A program made the translations under genes and the position numbers. The notes under the pieces were generated by a model, which worked only from the letters and a program-made list of their open reading frames with translations, had not been told where the DNA came from and ran no database searches. Source: Albidovulum litorale (lineage in GTDB: Bacteria; Pseudomonadota; Alphaproteobacteria; Rhodobacterales; Rhodobacteraceae). From it: DNA of 64,000 bases. Location of the stretch: the NCBI RefSeq assembly GCF_025751495.1, contig NZ_JAOWKZ010000004.1, forward strand, positions 124,001 to 188,000, in the 5' to 3' direction. Of this stretch, positions 18,386 to 27,280 are shown one piece after another. Position 1 is the stretch's first letter; each line of letters begins with the position of its first letter.

Positions 18386-18423
18386 AAAACGGCGCGCTTG
18401 CCATAATGGCCGCGCGCCGTTTT
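18386..18423. terminator. Bidirectional intrinsic terminator
   Basis: A 12-base perfect stem (AAAACGGCGCGC with GCGCGCCGTTTT) around a 14-base loop, carrying A-runs on the left and T-runs on the right, so that it ends in U-tracts in both directions. It sits between the convergent spike-base and esterase/lectin-like genes. Confidence 0.85.
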
Positions 18424-18442
18424 CAGTTCTTATGATCCCCTT

Positions 18443-20683
18443 TCAGGTGGCGTTTGCGCCCAGTTTCCAACTGTCCGCGTTGGCCGAACTTGCCGGGCCG
18501 GTGATCGATTTGTACGGCGTTCCGGCGGGGGCCAACCCGTTGGGTATCGTGCTGAACCAGGTCCTGAGATACTCGATCTGGCCCACGAATTGCGGGGCCC
18601 CAGAATTCCGCGCCAGATAGCTCAACGACCGGTTACTTTGGAACAGTCCATTACCGCTCGCTGTAAACGGCACGGTCGCCACCAGTTGTCCGTCGATCGC
18701 CACCCGAAAGGCTTTCTCCACCTGATTGGCCGAACAGACGATGTCATACCAGACACCAGATGAAAGAGCCGTCGGGACCGTCACGGCATTCAGGGTCCTC
18801 AGGCCGGTACCATCCTCAACCGTAACCCTCAGCGCCCCGGTATTCATCAATTCGACATCGAACCCGGTACTCGACTGCGCGAAGAGGATGGCGGTCGAAC
18901 CGGGCAGGGCGTCAAAGCGAATTCGCGCCGCATGAGTGATCGCACTCGTTCCGGCGGGAACGTTGGCGGGATCGAGAAAGTAGGGACCCGTGGCAGAAGT
19001 CAGGAAGCTCGGCGCACCGACGGGAAGCGTGTTCGCCAGAACACCGGGATCGGCAAGCGGACGCACGGGTATGCCGTTCAGACCTGTGCCCCCGATGTTG
19101 ACGATTGGCAGGTTCTTCCAGGTCTCGGCGATATAATCGTCCGGATAGGCGATCATGCCGCTGGCGCCGCCTTCGCCGTATTGGATCGAATCGACATAGG
19201 TGAAGGGCCCGCTATTAGGCATGATACGGACCTTCCCATTGATGATCTGGGTTGTCGCTGCAGGCGTTCCGTTGATCTGGAAGCCCATGACTTCGGTCCA
19301 GTGCGGTTGTGTTGTCCCGAGGGCAGGCTCATTCCGTGCCCGGCGCGTCGTGGTGATAGGGCCTGCAGAGGACCAGACCTCTACCCAGGCCCCCGAAGGG
19401 TCCCAGAGACATTGATCAAACTCCGGAACCGGCCAGTTGGTCAGACCTGCCGACTGAAGGATTGCCAGCGCCGTCAGCCGTGCCCATGCCTGCAAGCCGT
19501 CAGCCGTATCGCCCGACGGGTGGGAGAAGTCAGCCCATCCGCCCGCACCGTCGCTAAAGCCGTTCACGTAGTTAGTAGGCTCCAGTCCTAAAGGCAGGAA
19601 CATCGTCGCATCTGGCAGGGCCAGCATGGCCCGCCAGCTGACCCGTGCGGCTTGCTTGTTGACAAGGTTGAATTGCAGCCCACCGCCTAAGTAATGCGTT
19701 GCGTCCTGCAGGTCGGCGTCGATGTCGAAACGGTGCGGACCATAGGGAACCCAGCGGGTATGGGAATAGTCGTAGAGCTCCCCGAACCAGTGATCGGCAT
19801 GATAGCTGCCGCTTGCGCCATGGGTGATGGTCGCCGGAAAGGTGACGGGCGAACCATCCATCCGCCTGCCCGAAAACAGCGGAAACAGGGCCTCTCCGTA
19901 GTCTGAGCCCAGGCTGCCAGGGGCCGCGAACCATGACATGGCGGCCAGCCCGACCTTCTGCCCGTCGGCCGTCGCAAAGTCATGCAAGGCCCGGTCGTTT
20001 GCCCATTCGCGGCCCGGGTCGGAATCGTTGACAAGCCCGCGCGGGTCCGAACTGGGAACCGTGTGGAAGATCACAGCGAATTTTTCGCCCGGCCGCGCTT
20101 CGATGAGCGTTGCGGCCATGGCGGCCGCGCCTGCGGTCAGGGGCTGGGAATCGGTGATGAAATGGCGCACGGGCCCGTCCGAAGCGCCATGGAATATCTG
20201 GACCGCGTCGGGGTCCGAAACGGCGGGCGGCATGGTGTTGTCGTGAAACGCGGACAAGATACGGTCCGGTTCCGACTGCCCCCAGATTGCGATGACATGA
20301 CCGACGCCAAACCGCATGGCGCCCTGCGCTGTCACGCCCGGCTGTGCCTTCAATCTGACCTCTGGCCGGTACCAGGTGTTCGCGCGCGGCACCGCCAGCA
20401 GGCCGCTCCAGTGACCGGCCCCGTCGACAGCTGACATGTCGGTCCAGGCCGTTGTTTCTGCACCGCCGTCGTCAAGTGATATTGCCCGCGCCTCGACTGT
20501 TTGGCCCGGCGTGCCGGTGCCCGAAAGCGGTACATCCGCGACCGCGAGGCCAATACCCGCGCCGCTGTCGAAGATCGTGCGGTCCCGGCTGAAGGCGGCC
20601 AGCGTGACGTTGACCGGTTGGGGGGCTGGTCCGGATGTGCCAGGTCGGCTGCCACGAAAAGAGAGCGAGGAAAGTGATATCAT
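18443..20683 (-). CDS. Large non-secreted SASA-like esterase plus LamG-like lectin protein (possible spike/fibre)
   Basis: A 746-residue protein without a signal peptide. An N-terminal strand-rich region leads to an SGNH/SASA-type esterase segment with the block IAIWGQSEPDR (Ser137) and a late DFSHPSGDTADG that could supply Asp/His. The C-terminal 150 residues look like a LamG/concanavalin-type jelly roll (AARIRFDALPGS, then GVWYDIVCSANQ). Together this resembles a phage or gene-transfer-agent fibre that binds and trims acetylated surface sugars, perhaps a counterpart of R. capsulatus GhsB. Lack of export signal fits a particle protein. ATG 20683 was chosen; a longer frame to 20767 is possible. 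Function is inference. Confidence 0.6.
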   Translation of the reverse strand: MISLSSLSFRGSRPGTSGPAPQPVNVTLAAFSRDRTIFDSGAGIGLAVADVPLSGTGTPGQTVEARAISLDDGGAETTAWTDMSAVDGAGHWSGLLAVPRANTWYRPEVRLKAQPGVTAQGAMRFGVGHVIAIWGQSEPDRILSAFHDNTMPPAVSDPDAVQIFHGASDGPVRHFITDSQPLTAGAAAMAATLIEARPGEKFAVIFHTVPSSDPRGLVNDSDPGREWANDRALHDFATADGQKVGLAAMSWFAAPGSLGSDYGEALFPLFSGRRMDGSPVTFPATITHGASGSYHADHWFGELYDYSHTRWVPYGPHRFDIDADLQDATHYLGGGLQFNLVNKQAARVSWRAMLALPDATMFLPLGLEPTNYVNGFSDGAGGWADFSHPSGDTADGLQAWARLTALAILQSAGLTNWPVPEFDQCLWDPSGAWVEVWSSAGPITTTRRARNEPALGTTQPHWTEVMGFQINGTPAATTQIINGKVRIMPNSGPFTYVDSIQYGEGGASGMIAYPDDYIAETWKNLPIVNIGGTGLNGIPVRPLADPGVLANTLPVGAPSFLTSATGPYFLDPANVPAGTSAITHAARIRFDALPGSTAILFAQSSTGFDVELMNTGALRVTVEDGTGLRTLNAVTVPTALSSGVWYDIVCSANQVEKAFRVAIDGQLVATVPFTASGNGLFQSNRSLSYLARNSGAPQFVGQIEYLRTWFSTIPNGLAPAGTPYKSITGPASSANADSWKLGANAT

Positions 20684-20908
20684 TCTGAGTTCCCGTCTTG
20701 CGGGACGGCGCACCGGCCGGACAGAGAGGTCCCGGATATCGATGGCGCTCGTCCGGTTGGTCGTCACCGACCGGGAACGCTCCGCCCCTGTACCCGGCGG
20801 ATCGCCAGGTCCGGTGGCGACGCATCGCCGCGCTGGATAACATTTAGGATACGGGCGTTGCGTGACCGGTTGTCGTGGCGTTCGCCACAGCAGGGATTGG
20901 TTATTTGT

Positions 20909-21613
20909 TCAGATCCGGCAAGACAGGCCCAAAGAACCTGCGACCATCCGTGCAAGCGGCCGACTGTATAACTCAGCCTCAACCTTGGGGTCGGGATGAA
21001 GCCCGTCGGGAAGGCTCTGGCTGGTAAGATAGCGGCCAGTCCACCTTGAGGTTCCGTCGAAGTAACTCACGCTTTCCTCGTCGGCCAGGTCAGCGAGCGC
21101 GGTGTAATAGGTTTCCAACTGGGGGCGCTTCAGTTTTTGGATACCGCGAACCGGGTTGGTGGCGAGAAGTATGATCGAGATGCCGGGATTCGCCTTGCGC
21201 AGCCACGAGATCATATGGCGGTGATTCGTCAGGCTCTCAGAAAGGGCAATGCCGTCCAGAAGGTCTGCGTCATTAATTGCGTATTCGATCAGCACAACGT
21301 CGAAACCATTAACTCGGGCTGCGGTGATCGCCTGCAATCCTTGCGACGAGTTCGCTCCGGTCAGACCCGTTACAGTTGCCGAGACACCGTTAGGGCTACA
21401 GTCGGTCAATCGGTCGCCAAGCTGAGTGGTCCAGAGGGCGCGACGGGTCAGGCTGGTTCCGTGCGCGCCGATCCGGATAGACCTAGTCTCATGCGCAGGA
21501 AAGCCGACAACTATGATCCGGTCATTGCGCTCGACGGACTTTGCCGGTTCGAACTGCATAGCCGCGGCGCTGGCCACGAGCAGGCACGCAGCGAGAGCGA
21601 ACCGGATTGCCAA
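20909..21613 (-). CDS. Secreted SGNH/GDSL-family hydrolase
   Basis: A 234-residue exported protein with signal peptide to about residue 19. SGNH blocks are visible: AHGTSLT (Ser54, in a GTS variant of the usual GDS), Gly87 in GLTGANSSQG, Asn114 in EYAINDADL, and Asp203/His206 in PDGLHPDP. These enzymes hydrolyse esters, including O-acetyl groups on sugars. It starts with TTG just three bases after the stop of the hexapeptide acyltransferase, so the two are coupled. An acetylase next to a likely deacetylase suggests tuning of polymer acetylation, which is inference. Confidence 0.82.
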   Translation of the reverse strand: MAIRFALAACLLVASAAAMQFEPAKSVERNDRIIVVGFPAHETRSIRIGAHGTSLTRRALWTTQLGDRLTDCSPNGVSATVTGLTGANSSQGLQAITAARVNGFDVVLIEYAINDADLLDGIALSESLTNHRHMISWLRKANPGISIILLATNPVRGIQKLKRPQLETYYTALADLADEESVSYFDGTSRWTGRYLTSQSLPDGLHPDPKVEAELYSRPLARMVAGSLGLSCRI

Positions 21614-21616
21614 TGA

Positions 21617-22201
21617 TTAGGCGAGCCCGCGTTCGGCAAGCGCGCTTTCGGTCGCGTCGGCCGCAGCGAAGCGCCCGTAATGCCCGACGTCAATCCCGGT
21701 CCGGATGACGCGGGCCGGATTTCCTGCAACCACCGATCCGGCAGGCACCGACTTGGTGACCACCGAACCGGCCCCGATGACGCAATTGTCGCCGATTTCG
21801 ATCCCGGGCAGGATCAGGCTGCGTCCGCCGATGAAACAGTTGGAGCCAATCCTGGTGTGAAGATAGAGACCACGTGTCCTGTCGTGGGTCAGAATACGGG
21901 CCTCGAATGCGACATAGGAATGCGGCCCGACATGTACGCCGATTGGGAACGTCCGATCGAATTTGGTCGAAAGCGAAAACTGTGCAGTGGGGTGGATGTC
22001 CATTCCCCAGACCCTGCGCAGGATCATACGTTTCAGATTGACCAGCAGGTTTCTTACGCCCGAAAGCCGGTTCAGGCCGCGGCGACGGGCTTTGAATTGG
22101 GGATTGGTCGCACTGGTGAGGACAGTGTCGCGAGACGGGCGACAAAACGAAGTCGTGGGTGCGAATGTTGCCGGAACGGCGGTTGCGGGGTCGAGAAGCA
22201 T
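21617..22201 (-). CDS. Hexapeptide acyltransferase (colanic-acid acetyltransferase-like)
   Basis: A 194-residue protein. After an N-terminal extension of about 60 residues comes the left-handed beta-helix region (about 75-170), with [50 protein letters not shown] and the terminal AGNPARVI motif. Members O-acetylate sugars of exopolysaccharides. The ATG at 22201 has GAGGAG upstream at a good distance. It heads a two-gene unit with the SGNH hydrolase. The unusual N-terminal extension may take part in trimer or membrane contacts; no known domain is recognised in it. Confidence 0.83.
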   Translation of the reverse strand: MLLDPATAVPATFAPTTSFCRPSRDTVLTSATNPQFKARRRGLNRLSGVRNLLVNLKRMILRRVWGMDIHPTAQFSLSTKFDRTFPIGVHVGPHSYVAFEARILTHDRTRGLYLHTRIGSNCFIGGRSLILPGIEIGDNCVIGAGSVVTKSVPAGSVVAGNPARVIRTGIDVGHYGRFAAADATESALAERGLA

Positions 22202-22360
22202 GGGATTCTCCTCTTTGGGAAGGTGCCGGGGGCGGGCCAGCTAAGTCCTGTTTAGAAAACGTCAATAAAGTTAACGAAATGCAAATGCGGTTGGTGAGGG
22301 GTCTAGCGGCTGCCGAAACAGAATCGCATCGCGTGCCCATTCGGTGTAAGGGGTGGTCAA

Positions 22361-23356
22361 ATGTTTGACCTTGCTCAGAAGTTGCACATCCGGGGCGTGA
22401 TGCAGGACGAAATGACGAGTGCGAAAAGTGACCTGACTGTGATTGTCGTCAGCTACAATACATGTGCGCTGACGCTCGCCGCCCTGCGCACCCTTTTCGC
22501 GCAAACGCAGGACACGCCGTTCAAGGTTGTCGTATTCGACAATGCCTCTTCTGATGGTTCAGCTGATGCCATCGCGGAAGACTTTCCCGAGGTCGAGCTT
22601 ATCCGAAGCGAAGAGAATGTCGGCTTCGCGCGCGCGAACAATATCGTGGCAGCCGCCGCCGAAACCGAATGGCTTTTGCTCCTAAACCCCGATACCGAGG
22701 TTCACGATCGGGCCATCGACAAGCTCATGGCCTTCGCCCGAGCCCATCCGGATGCCGGGATCTATGGCGGTCGCACGGTCTTTCCGGACGGTTCACTCAA
22801 CATTGCCTCCTGCTGGATGCGGATGACACCATGGAGCGTCTTTTGCATGGCATTCGGGTTGACCGCGTTGGCGCCCAGATCCGAATTCTTCAATCCCGAG
22901 GCGATGGGCGGTTGGCAGCGGGATACGGTGCGCGAGGTCGACATCGTCGTCGGGTGCCTATTCCTGATCCGCCGTGAGCTCTGGAACCGGTTAGGCGGGT
23001 TCGATCTGCGGTACTTCATGTATGGCGAGGAAAGCGATCTGTGCCTGCGGGCGGCACGCATCGGTTGCCGGCCGGTGATCACACCGGACGCCGAAATCAT
23101 GCACATCGTCGGCGCAGCATCAAAAACGCTGGGCAGAAAACTTGTCCTTCTCGCCAAGGCCCGTTCGACCCTGATCCGCGACCATTGGGCACCTGCCTGG
23201 GTGCCCTTTGGCATGGCAATGATGTGGTCATGGGCAGCGATCCGCGCCGCGGCGTTCCAATGCCTCGCGCTGGCAGGAGGGGAAAAGGTTCGGGCGAAGG
23301 CTGCGGCCTGGTCCGAAACCTGGCACGCGCGTCATGACTGGTTGAAAGGCTACTGA
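22361..23356 (+). CDS. Family 2 glycosyltransferase (rhamnosyltransferase-like)
   Basis: A 331-residue GT2 enzyme. The N-terminal strand LTVIVVSYNTCALTLAAL, the FDNASSDGSADAI loop, RANNIVAAAAETEWLLLLNPDTEV (the DxD-like site) and GGFDLRYFMYGEESDLCLRA are the classic motifs of rhamnosyltransferase-type glycosyltransferases. It likely extends the lipid-linked repeat unit at the inner membrane. ATG 22361 has AAGGGG seven bases upstream; a second start, at MTSAKSDL, is also plausible. The sugar donated cannot be told from sequence. Confidence 0.9.
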   Translation: MFDLAQKLHIRGVMQDEMTSAKSDLTVIVVSYNTCALTLAALRTLFAQTQDTPFKVVVFDNASSDGSADAIAEDFPEVELIRSEENVGFARANNIVAAAAETEWLLLLNPDTEVHDRAIDKLMAFARAHPDAGIYGGRTVFPDGSLNIASCWMRMTPWSVFCMAFGLTALAPRSEFFNPEAMGGWQRDTVREVDIVVGCLFLIRRELWNRLGGFDLRYFMYGEESDLCLRAARIGCRPVITPDAEIMHIVGAASKTLGRKLVLLAKARSTLIRDHWAPAWVPFGMAMMWSWAAIRAAAFQCLALAGGEKVRAKAAAWSETWHARHDWLKGY

Positions 23357-23477
23357 TGTTCGCGAGTCCGTGATGAAATGGCGGGCAGGAATGGTATAGT
23401 GGCCGAAAGCCACGCAGAACCGCCGCACGCGCGATACGTCCGGCGAGTCTTGGGAGAGGTTCGACATCTACACCCGT

Positions 23478-24959
23478 GTGATCCATAGGCAGAGCGCTCA
23501 GTCTGACGGCGCGATTGCCGTTCCGCCGGATGACGGGCGGGGCGCCATCGTCGTTTTCCTATTTGTCATTGCGCTGGTGATCCCGGTTGAATTCCGGGTC
23601 GGAACGTTGGCCCTTTCCCTTCCGCGTCTGATACTATTGATTACGATCATACCAACGACGATCGGCCTGTTCACTGGTCGGTTTGGCAGGATATATCTCG
23701 TCGATATTCTCTTCGCCCTTCACGGTTTCTGGGTTTTGCTGAGCATTGCCCTGAACAATCCGGTGCGCGTTGTCGAAGCCGCCGGTATCTATAATATCGA
23801 GTTTTTTGGCGCCTATGTGCTCGCGCGGGCCTGTATACGAACACCACAGGCATTCTACAGATTGATCCGTGCCGTACTCGTGTTCACGGTCCTTTCATTG
23901 CCGCTGGCAATCTTCGAATCCCTGACGGATGAGTCACTCGTGCTGAGCCTCATCGAAAAAATCCCGGGTGTAGACACGGTGAAACAGCTCTCCATGCCGC
24001 CGCGTTTGGGGCTTCACCGTTCGCAAGTCTCGTTCCAGCATCCAATACATTACGGTCTGTTCTGCACAGCAGTCCTGGCTTTGACATGGATTGGAATGAA
24101 GGGTGTCCTGACCAACACCCTGCGCTACCTTGCGGTCGCTGCCGTCGGCGCCGCTGTTTTTTTGTCCCTGTCGAGTGGTGCATTGCTGGCCGCACTCATG
24201 CAGGGTGGATTGATTGTCTGGAATTATGTGTTTCGTAGAGTGTCCCGGCGCTGGCTGTTGCTCGCCGGGATATTCGCGTTTGGTTATGTTTTAGTCGACC
24301 TTCTATCGAACAGGACACCGATCCGCGTTTTTATGAGTTACGCGACCTTCTCGGCCCATAACGCCTTTTGGCGTGGGATCATCTTTGAGTGGGGCCTGAA
24401 GAACGTCTGGGACAATCCAATTTTCGGGCTTGGATTGCGGAATTGGATCAGACCAAGTTTCATGCGTTCGGGCAGCATCGACAATTACTGGCTTGTTATG
24501 GCAGTAAAATTTGGCATTCCGGGCTTTGCAATGGTGGCCGGTGGGTATCTCGATGCGATGATCAGGGTCGGACGTCGAAAGCTCACGCCCGGATCATTCA
24601 TTTCCAATCTGCGTCTCGGCTGGATGTTTATGTGCATCGGTTTGGCATTCGCATTGGCCACGGTTCACATCTGGGGCCCGCTGCATTCGTTCGTGTTTTT
24701 CCTAGTGGGATCCGGCATGTGGATAGTCAGCGCCACTGATGTGGCGGTCACCGACGGCGCGACGACTGCGAACACGATTACGCGAGACAACCTTACGTGG
24801 TCCAGATCTCATCCCGAGCGTGGTAGAGATCGGGATGAAGTGGGATTCGCGAGAAAAACTGAGCGCGAAAAGTTGGAAGACGAAACGCGTTTGGCGCGAT
24901 ATACGCGGTTTGCTGGTGCTCAATCCGAAATTGACAGGCGGCGAAAAGACGGTAACTGA
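23478..24959 (+). CDS. O-antigen ligase/polymerase-like membrane protein (Wzy family)
   Basis: A 493-residue protein with about ten to twelve hydrophobic helices and a large loop in the second half, resembling Wzy/WaaL O-antigen polymerase or ligase families. Segment HRSQVSFQHPIHYGLF and later NPIFGLGLRNWIRP correspond to the conserved periplasmic loop region. It probably joins repeat units into the long polymer at the periplasmic face. The last 70 residues are strongly charged and non-membrane, an unusual tail. The GTG start at 23478 lacks a well-placed ribosome-binding site, so the true start is uncertain. Confidence 0.78.
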   Translation: MIHRQSAQSDGAIAVPPDDGRGAIVVFLFVIALVIPVEFRVGTLALSLPRLILLITIIPTTIGLFTGRFGRIYLVDILFALHGFWVLLSIALNNPVRVVEAAGIYNIEFFGAYVLARACIRTPQAFYRLIRAVLVFTVLSLPLAIFESLTDESLVLSLIEKIPGVDTVKQLSMPPRLGLHRSQVSFQHPIHYGLFCTAVLALTWIGMKGVLTNTLRYLAVAAVGAAVFLSLSSGALLAALMQGGLIVWNYVFRRVSRRWLLLAGIFAFGYVLVDLLSNRTPIRVFMSYATFSAHNAFWRGIIFEWGLKNVWDNPIFGLGLRNWIRPSFMRSGSIDNYWLVMAVKFGIPGFAMVAGGYLDAMIRVGRRKLTPGSFISNLRLGWMFMCIGLAFALATVHIWGPLHSFVFFLVGSGMWIVSATDVAVTDGATTANTITRDNLTWSRSHPERGRDRDEVGFARKTEREKLEDETRLARYTRFAGAQSEIDRRRKDGN

Positions 24960-24974
24960 GGCAACGGAGATCGG

Positions 24975-25136
24975 ATGGCGGATATGGAGGCCGATCGGTA
25001 TTCACCATCCGGTGTTCTTACGATAGACGTCCTTCCATATTACTATGCGCATCGCCGGAAATCTGAGCCAGCAACCGGATTGCGCAAAACGCAGTTATCC
25101 GTGGTGATACAGTGTATCGAGTTGATGATTTTGTGA
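24975..25136 (+). CDS. Possible small ORF ahead of the GT4 gene
   Basis: A 53-residue frame starting ATG 24975 with ACGGAG six bases upstream and ending 14 bases before the ATG of the next glycosyltransferase. It reads MADMEADRYSPSG and later DVLPYYYAHRRK. I recognise no family. It may be a small coupling ORF, or the displaced N-terminus of the next gene if a frameshift occurred. Low confidence that it is a separate protein. Confidence 0.25.
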   Translation: MADMEADRYSPSGVLTIDVLPYYYAHRRKSEPATGLRKTQLSVVIQCIELMIL

Positions 25137-25150
25137 CGGGCGCGCGCCGG

Positions 25151-26311
25151 ATGCATGTGGACCTATCCCAAGGACCGGCCATCAGGGCCTTGATGGAGAT
25201 GCCCGGCAACCTTGTCGGTGTTGGGATGACCTGCCGGTCGCTGTTGCTGGGGGCAGCGAATGCCGGGACGCCGGTCGATCTCTTCACCTCTTATATCGAC
25301 GGAGAGAAACCGGCCGGTCTGTACATCCATTCTGTTTTGCCGGACTTTCTGAAGATCTTGCCGTACAGCATTTCTCGCCACCTGACCTCATCGCGGTTGC
25401 GACGGAAGTTCCTGGAAGCAATCGGAGACGACGAGATTGCCTATCTCTGGCCATCGACCGCGCTGAGTGTTTATGAGGCTCTTGCCGCAAGGGGTGTCAC
25501 TATCGTCTCCGAGATGGTCAATACCCGTATGGCTGTCGCCAAGCCTTTGTTGGATTCAGCATATGAAGGGCTTGGTCTTGAGCCCGCGCACGGCATCACC
25601 GCTGCCAGGATCGACGAACAGAACGCCCGGCACGGATTGTCTACGGCGATTATTGCACCTAGCCCGGCAGTCGAGAGTTCATTTGTAGACTCTGCCTATG
25701 CGCCGAGGATTGTCCCGACCAGTTATGGAACTTGGGTGCCCAAAGTCCTGAAGCCGCGGCCAGAGCGCTTCGGTGGCGCACCGGTGGTTTTTCTCTTTGT
25801 GGGTCGTCTTTGTGTCCGCAAGGGTGCGCATTTTCTGCTCGAGGCTTGGCGCAATGCGCCGAAAGGTGCGGTTCTGCGGATCGTGGGAGAGATTGAACCG
25901 GCGATGCGGAAGCTTTTCGCCGATGTGCTCGACGCGCCGAATGTGTCCTGTGCCGGTTTCATGCACAACGTCGCGCTGGAATATGAGAGGGCGGATGTCG
26001 CGGTGCTTCCGTCACTCGAAGAAGGCGATCCGATCGCAACCTATGAAGCTGCGGCGCATGGCGTTCCGATCATCGCTTCCACTGCCGGCGGCGGCCGTAT
26101 CGCGTCAGAGACCGGGGCCATCAACATCGTCGATCACTTGGATGCTGAGTGCCTTCGCGACCGGATTTCAGAATTCGCCGCCTCCAGGGATCTGCGTCAG
26201 AACTGGGGCGCTGCCGCGCGCAATGCATCTCTTGCCTATGACTGGAACACGGTCGCGCCGAACAACATTCGGCGCCTCTACGATTTTCTGGATCAGCAAG
26301 CCGGCGACTGA
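25151..26311 (+). CDS. Family 4 glycosyltransferase
   Basis: A GT-B glycosyltransferase of about 386 residues. The donor-binding domain starts VVFLFVGRLCVRKGAHFLLEAW (about residue 205) and ends with the acidic motif LPSLEEGDPIATYEAAAHGVPIIAS, where Glu residues bind the nucleotide sugar. The N-terminal acceptor domain has EMPGNLVGVGMTCRSLLL. It likely adds a sugar to the repeat unit. GTG 25112, GTG 25133 and ATG 25151 are all in frame; none has a strong ribosome-binding site. It ends 15 bases before the convergent trhO gene and closes the exopolysaccharide locus. Confidence 0.85.
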   Translation: MHVDLSQGPAIRALMEMPGNLVGVGMTCRSLLLGAANAGTPVDLFTSYIDGEKPAGLYIHSVLPDFLKILPYSISRHLTSSRLRRKFLEAIGDDEIAYLWPSTALSVYEALAARGVTIVSEMVNTRMAVAKPLLDSAYEGLGLEPAHGITAARIDEQNARHGLSTAIIAPSPAVESSFVDSAYAPRIVPTSYGTWVPKVLKPRPERFGGAPVVFLFVGRLCVRKGAHFLLEAWRNAPKGAVLRIVGEIEPAMRKLFADVLDAPNVSCAGFMHNVALEYERADVAVLPSLEEGDPIATYEAAAHGVPIIASTAGGGRIASETGAINIVDHLDAECLRDRISEFAASRDLRQNWGAAARNASLAYDWNTVAPNNIRRLYDFLDQQAGD

Positions 26312-26326
26312 TGCGCCTGCAGGCGG

Positions 26327-27244
26327 CTAGTTTCTGCCGTGCCGGGCCCCGATGTGCAGGTCGCCCCGTTTTTCGGCCAGATCGACTTGACGTTGACGCT
26401 CGCGGAACCGTTCGCGCTGGGTATCGGAGTATTCATCGACACATGCCGGACAGCAAACCCCGTCCTCATAGTCGGGATGGGATAGGTCGGTGGGTGAGAG
26501 CGGTCTGCGGCAGGCATGGCAGAGACTATACTGACCTTGTCGAAGGCCGTGGCCGACACTGACACGTTGGTCGAAGACAAAGCATTCACCGTTCCACAGG
26601 CTCTGCGCGGCGGGCACATCTTCTAGGTATTTTAGGATGCCGCCCCTCAGGTGGTAGACCTCGCTGACGCCCTCGTTCAGAAGGAAGTTCGTCGACTTCT
26701 CGCAGCGAATGCCGCCGGTGCAAAACATTGCCACGCGCTTGTTGCCAAAGCGCTGGGCGTTTTCTCGCCACCACGCCGGAAACTCGCGAAAGCTCTTCGT
26801 GCCCGGATCAACGGCGCCGTCGAAGGTGCCGATGGCGACTTCATAATCATTGCGCGTGTCGATCACGACGACATCGTGGGCCGAAATCAGATCGTTCCAC
26901 TCCGACGGTTCGACATAATGCCCGGTCCCCACCATGGGATCGACATCGGGTACGCCCATCGTCACGATCTCGCGCTTCAGACGCACCTTCATGCGTCCGA
27001 ACGGCATCTCGGCCGCCGCGCTTTCCTTCCACTCGATCTCCGCACATCCCGGAAGCCCACGAATGTGGGAAAGAACAGTGTCTATTCCGGCCCGATCACC
27101 CGCAATCGTCCCGTTAATGCCCTCGCGCGCCAGCAACAGCGTGCCGCGCACTCCGTTGGCCTCACACGCAGCCAGCAATGGCCCACGCAAAGCGGTGGGG
27201 TCGGGGAAGACCGTGAACTTGTAGAGCGCGGCGACGGTAAACAT
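26327..27244 (-). CDS. trhO: tRNA uridine-34 hydroxylase (rhodanese-related)
   Basis: A 305-residue protein of the YceA/TrhO family: N-terminal acylphosphatase-like domain (about 1-95, with [16 protein letters not shown]) and a rhodanese domain (about 115-215) whose active-site loop reads [10 protein letters not shown] (Cys175). TrhO hydroxylates uridine 34 in the tRNA wobble position using oxygen, giving ho5U. The C-terminal tail has two CxxC-like pairs (CHAC, CCPAC) that could bind metal. The ATG at 27244 matches the family start [10 protein letters not shown]. It is convergent with the last glycosyltransferase. Confidence 0.92.
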   Translation of the reverse strand: MFTVAALYKFTVFPDPTALRGPLLAACEANGVRGTLLLAREGINGTIAGDRAGIDTVLSHIRGLPGCAEIEWKESAAAEMPFGRMKVRLKREIVTMGVPDVDPMVGTGHYVEPSEWNDLISAHDVVVIDTRNDYEVAIGTFDGAVDPGTKSFREFPAWWRENAQRFGNKRVAMFCTGGIRCEKSTNFLLNEGVSEVYHLRGGILKYLEDVPAAQSLWNGECFVFDQRVSVGHGLRQGQYSLCHACRRPLSPTDLSHPDYEDGVCCPACVDEYSDTQRERFRERQRQVDLAEKRGDLHIGARHGRN

Positions 27245-27280
27245 GGCCGCGTGATACGGTGGCACGAAGAAACAGGCAAG

